Below are positions 61,482 through 64,000 of a stretch of 64,000 nucleotides of DNA, in pieces. The DNA is from Micromonospora echinospora (GTDB lineage Bacteria > Actinomycetota > Actinomycetes > Mycobacteriales > Micromonosporaceae). The position numbers were made by a program, and so were the translations under genes. Location: positions 1,488,001 to 1,552,000 of the forward strand of contig NZ_JACHJC010000001.1 of the NCBI RefSeq assembly GCF_014203425.1, read 5' to 3'. The stretch's first letter is position 1. The number at the start of each line of letters is the position of its first letter. A model generated the notes under the pieces. The model worked only from the letters and a program-made list of their open reading frames with translations. It ran no database searches and had not been told where the DNA came from.

Positions 61482-62401
61482 CCGGGCGACGGTACCCGCC
61501 GGGGCGGCACCGGAACCGTCAGCAGATCCTCGGCGATCACCAGATCACCGGCGAAGTGTTCCCGGGCCTCGTCGTGGAAGCGGCGCGGGTCGGCGTACCG
61601 CTGGGAGAAGTGGGTGAGCACGAGCGTGCGTACCCCCGACTCGGCCGCCACCCGCGCGGCCTGGCCGGCGGTGAGGTGCCCGACCTCGGCGGCGAGTGCC
61701 GCCTCCGACTCCAGGAACGTCGACTCGATCACCAGCAGGTCCGCGTGCTCGGCCAGCGCGAACACCCCGTCGCAGAGCCCGGTGTCCATCACGAAGGCGA
61801 ACCGCTGCCCCGGCCGGGTCACGCTCACCTCGTCCCGGGTGACGCGGCGTCCGTCGCGGTCCAGGTGCCCGTCGCGCAGCAGCCGTCCCACGTCCGGACC
61901 GGCGATGCCGTACGCGGCCAGCCGCTCCGGAAGCATCCGGCAGCCGTCCGGCTCGACCAGGCGGTATCCGTACGTCTCGATCGGGTGCCGCAGCCGGCGG
62001 GCCTCCAGCGTGCCGACGCCGAGCGTGATCCGCTGCCCGTCGGCGTCGATCGGCTCGACGGCGAGTTCGGCGGTCTCGTAGAAGCTGGAGGCGTGGCGAA
62101 GTCGGGCGAAGTACTCGGCGCCGCCGGCTGGGAAGTGCACAGCCACCGGGTGCGGTACGCGGTCCAGCGAGAGCCGCTGGATCATGCCGGGCAGGCCGAG
62201 GCAGTGGTCGCCGTGGAAGTGGGTGACGCAGATCCGGGTCAGGTCGGTGGCTGTGACACCGGTGTGCAGCATCTGCCGCTGGCTGCCCTCGCCCGGGTCG
62301 AAGAGGATCACCTCGTCGTCCCAGCGCAGCAGGTAGCCGTTGTGGTTGCGCTGCCGGGTCGGGGCCTGGCTGGCCGTACCGAGCACCACCAGCTCACGCA
62401 T
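61478..62401 (-). CDS. rnz: Ribonuclease Z
   Basis: A 307-residue beta-lactamase-fold endonuclease that matures tRNA 3' ends. Metal motif [13 protein letters not shown] (His61, His63, Asp65, His66), VMDTGLCDG, and [13 protein letters not shown]. Length is typical of bacterial RNase Z. In this genome the tRNA at 51817 has no encoded CCA, so 3' trimming by RNase Z is needed. ATG at 62401 has GGAGG 11 nt away, just after a terminator-like stem in its leader. Confidence 0.93.
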   Translation of the reverse strand: MRELVVLGTASQAPTRQRNHNGYLLRWDDEVILFDPGEGSQRQMLHTGVTATDLTRICVTHFHGDHCLGLPGMIQRLSLDRVPHPVAVHFPAGGAEYFARLRHASSFYETAELAVEPIDADGQRITLGVGTLEARRLRHPIETYGYRLVEPDGCRMLPERLAAYGIAGPDVGRLLRDGHLDRDGRRVTRDEVSVTRPGQRFAFVMDTGLCDGVFALAEHADLLVIESTFLESEAALAAEVGHLTAGQAARVAAESGVRTLVLTHFSQRYADPRRFHDEAREHFAGDLVIAEDLLTVPVPPRRVPSPG

Positions 62402-62429
62402 GGACACGGCATCCTCCGGAAGCAAAAAG

Positions 62430-62493
62430 CGACCCCCGGGGCTTCCGCGCTCGCGCGCGGGCCGGCTGGACTGGGCCGGCACCCCGGGGGTCG
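62430..62493 (-). terminator. Intrinsic-terminator-like stem in the rnz leader
   Basis: On the minus strand CGACCCCCGGGG (62493-62482) pairs with CCCCGGGGGTCG (62441-62430), with a nested GCCGGC/GCCGGC stem in the loop, and a T5 run follows at 62428-62424. The rnz Shine-Dalgarno is only 6 nt beyond the T run, so the hairpin is an attenuator rather than an end-of-gene terminator. Confidence 0.7.
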
Positions 62494-62593
62494 GGTGGCT
62501 GTCGTGGTTTCGCCGCACCGCTGCCACACGGTCTCGACGATCCTGCAGGTGCCCGCCTCGCGGCGGACGGGTTTTCACTGTCGAGGACAGCGG

Positions 62594-62632
62594 CTAGCGG
62601 ACAGCCACCTCACGAGTCCGATTGCTATACAA
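62594..62632 (-). CDS. 12-codon ORF with a very strong Shine-Dalgarno in the rnz leader
   Basis: TTG at 62632 opens a 12-codon frame (MYSNRTREVAVR, TTG read as Met) that ends TAG. Upstream, AAAGGAGGTGGT (62650-62639) matches almost the whole anti-Shine-Dalgarno, with GGAGG 10 nt from the TTG. A promoter TTGCCG (62693-62688), 18-nt spacer, TAGCGT (62669-62664) precedes it. The ORF, the terminator stem and rnz are in one line. It looks like an attenuation leader peptide; no repeated regulatory codon is seen. Confidence 0.5.
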   Translation of the reverse strand: MYSNRTREVAVR

Positions 62633-62663
62633 GTCTGGACCACCTCCTTTCCCGTGTACCGCC

Positions 62664-62693
62664 ACGCTATCCACTTCCCGGCGGCCTCGGCAA
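62664..62693 (-). promoter_or_regulatory. Candidate promoter for the rnz leader transcript
   Basis: Minus-strand TTGCCG (62693-62688), 18-nt spacer, TAGCGT (62669-62664). Transcription would start about 62657, just before the Shine-Dalgarno of the 12-codon ORF. Both boxes are recognisable but not perfect. Confidence 0.45.
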
Positions 62694-62712
62694 CGGGTTT
62701 CGATCACAAGCG

Positions 62713-63897
62713 TCAGTCCAGGCCGATCGGGCCCTCGCGTGGGCCCTCCTCGTGCGCGGGCTGCACCGCGAGCGACGGGAAGTCGGCCAGGTCGCCCTCC
62801 GGCTCGGCGTCCCACTCGGGGAAGACCAGCGGGCTCTGGAGGTAGAGGCAGAGCAGCTGGGTGAGCTGGTGCAGGCCGTCCAGGTGGGTGCGCTCGTGGC
62901 CGTGGGTGGCGTCGACGCCGAAGCCGAGGAGCGCCACCCGGGCGTGCGCCCCGGCCTCGACCGCGGCGGCCACATCCGAGCGGTAGTAGTCGAAGACGTC
63001 CCGGACCAGGTCGACGCCGTGTTCCTTGGCGATCGAGGCGAGGTTGCGGGTCAGGTGGTAGTCGAACGGCCCGACCCCGTCGCCCATGGCGAGCGTCGCA
63101 GCGGTCTCCCGGGACTGCTGGCCCGGCGCGACCACCGCCGCGTCGACCGAGACGATCTCCGCGACGTCCGGGTCCAGTCCGTGGCTGGCGCCGTGGCCGA
63201 TCTCCTCGGTGACGGTGACCAGCAGGTGTGCGGTGACCGCCGGGGTGACCCCGGCCTCGACCATTGCCTTGAACGCGGTCAGCACCGCCGCCACGCCCGC
63301 CTTGTCGTCCAGGTGGCGGGACTTGACGTACCCGTTCGGGGTGATGGTCGGGTTGGGCAGGAACGCCACGAAGTCCCCGGCGTCGATGCCGAGCGCCCGC
63401 AGCCCGGCCTCGTCGTGCACCGCCTCGTCCACCCGCACCTCGACCAGCTCCCAGCCGACGCCCTGGAGGTCGACCGCCTCGTTGTAGCGGTGGCCGCTCG
63501 CCTTCAGCGGCAGCACCTGGCCGGTGACGACCCGCTCCAGGTCGTCGGTGAAGATCCGCACGTGGGCGCCCTCGGCGAAGCGGGCGCTGTGCGTACCGAT
63601 CGGGTTGACCTCCAGCCGGCCGTTCTCCTTCAGCCGCTTCACCATGCCGCCGATGGTGTCGGTGTGCACCACGATCGCCCGGTCGGCGCCGGTCGACCGG
63701 GGGCCGGGCAGACAGGCGCTCAGCGCCCCGCGACGGGTCAGCGTGGAGCTGATCCCGATCGCGGAGAGCCGCTCGCCCACGTACTGCTGGATGTGGTCGG
63801 TGCGCCCCGACGGGCTGGGGATCTCCAGCAGCTCCACCAGCACCTGGCGGAGATAGTCGAGGTCGAGCTTGAGCGGTTGGGTTTTGCGTGCGGTCAT
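62713..63897 (-). CDS. M42-family metallopeptidase, NAGGN-system type
   Basis: A 394-residue co-catalytic zinc aminopeptidase-like enzyme. Ligands: VVHTDTIGGM, SRHLDDKAGVAAVL, VTEEIGHGAS, IVSVDAAVV and ATHGHERTHLDGL (His, Asp, Glu, Asp, His). The start (DYLRQVLVELLEIPSPSGRT, ERLSAIGISSTLTRRGALSA) matches the branch of M42 that is encoded with N-acetylglutaminylglutamine (NAGGN) osmolyte genes in many bacteria. ATG at 63897 overlaps the stop of the gene cut by the window edge, which supports that operon. Physiological substrate is unproven. Confidence 0.85.
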   Translation of the reverse strand: MTARKTQPLKLDLDYLRQVLVELLEIPSPSGRTDHIQQYVGERLSAIGISSTLTRRGALSACLPGPRSTGADRAIVVHTDTIGGMVKRLKENGRLEVNPIGTHSARFAEGAHVRIFTDDLERVVTGQVLPLKASGHRYNEAVDLQGVGWELVEVRVDEAVHDEAGLRALGIDAGDFVAFLPNPTITPNGYVKSRHLDDKAGVAAVLTAFKAMVEAGVTPAVTAHLLVTVTEEIGHGASHGLDPDVAEIVSVDAAVVAPGQQSRETAATLAMGDGVGPFDYHLTRNLASIAKEHGVDLVRDVFDYYRSDVAAAVEAGAHARVALLGFGVDATHGHERTHLDGLHQLTQLLCLYLQSPLVFPEWDAEPEGDLADFPSLAVQPAHEEGPREGPIGLD

Positions 63898-64000
63898 GCC
63901 CCAGAGCCTGCCGCACCGGCAGGCGACCAGAGTCGCTGCGGTGCCCGGGTACCCGGGAAGAGCAGGTCGACGAAACGTTCGGCGGTCGGCTGCGGCTCGT
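63894..64000 (-). CDS. C-terminal end of an upstream gene, possibly NAGGN synthetase
   Basis: The last 34 residues of a protein (EPQPTAERFVDLLFPG then TRAPQRLWSPAGAAGSGA, stop) encoded on the minus strand from beyond the right edge. TAERFVDLLF is reminiscent of the C-terminal helix of ATP-grasp amide ligases, and its ATGA coupling to the M42 gene fits the NAGGN trio (amidotransferase, synthetase, peptidase). The fragment is too short to be sure. Confidence 0.45.
   Translation of the reverse strand, partial: EPQPTAERFVDLLFPGTRAPQRLWSPAGAAGSGA

Overview
The window is about 72% GC, with strongly third-position-GC-biased codon use, many GTG starts, GTGA/ATGA gene overlaps, very few long intergenic gaps, a bldA-type tRNA-Leu(UAA) and many leaderless-type promoters. 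Together with the gene set (CYTH/CHAD, MoxR-DUF58-DUF4129, DUF501, DUF4245, NAGGN-type M42 peptidase) this points to a filamentous high-GC actinomycete. The intergenic palindromes suggest Micromonosporaceae, most likely Micromonospora; this is inference from sequence style, not a database match. No prophage, insertion sequence, CRISPR array or biosynthetic cluster is visible: it reads as core chromosome with a few accessory scars.

Layout. 1-5.4 kb: partial trehalose phosphatase, small membrane protein, XRE-type regulator, two small coupled genes, PIN-PhoH ATPase, lysozyme-like secreted protein behind a CRP-like site. 5.5-10 kb: rhomboid protease, ferredoxin-NADP reductase-like flavoprotein, TetR regulator divergent from an NAD-dependent epimerase, fructose-bisphosphatase glpX. 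10-20.5 kb: DUF4245 protein, lipoproteins, xseB-xseA divergent from ispH, a large secreted subtilase, rmuC, a Gly-rich membrane protein. 20.5-32.4 kb: ppc, YhgE/Pip-like membrane protein divergent from an S66 peptidase, cyclase, mfd, SurA-like lipoprotein and mazG. 32.4-33 kb: a 600-bp gene-free island built almost entirely of inverted and tandem repeats. 33-41.1 kb: DUF885 peptidase, nudC plus lipoprotein, enolase-divIC-DUF501-ArgA-like block, ppx, and an RHH/Doc toxin-antitoxin pair flanked by two copies of the ppx 3' end. 41.2-48.4 kb: PadR regulator with its DUF1700-like partner, dienelactone hydrolase, type-5 UDG, and a five-gene overlapping MoxR operon. 48.5-57 kb: type II NADH dehydrogenase, polytopic membrane protein, bldA tRNA, two tandem BI-1-like membrane proteins, CYTH-CHAD protein, thiolase. 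57-64 kb: two tandem SGNH hydrolases, YkvA protein, cystathionine beta-synthase, GNAT, RNase Z with an attenuator-like leader, and an M42 peptidase coupled to a gene cut by the window edge (probable NAGGN osmolyte operon).

How it works together. Central carbon metabolism (eno, ppc, glpX), DNA repair (mfd, xseAB, UDG, rmuC, mazG, nudC), isoprenoid and sulfur amino acid synthesis (ispH, cbs) and envelope functions (subtilase, lytic transglycosylase, S66 peptidase, MoxR operon, lipoproteins) are intermixed in short operons. About 14 genes have a TAnnnT box 6-8 nt upstream of the start codon with no Shine-Dalgarno, so leaderless initiation is a dominant mode here; two such starts open tiny uORFs in front of mfd and phoH.

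Most interesting: (1) a family of long-armed intergenic inverted repeats with GATC-containing arms, clustered at 32.4-32.9 kb; (2) a toxin-antitoxin module bounded by a repeat of the ppx 3' end; (3) a 12-codon ORF with an extreme Shine-Dalgarno followed by an intrinsic terminator just upstream of RNase Z; (4) a leaderless uORF before mfd and a 60-bp duplication that truncates the Mfd tail; (5) the bldA tRNA gene.
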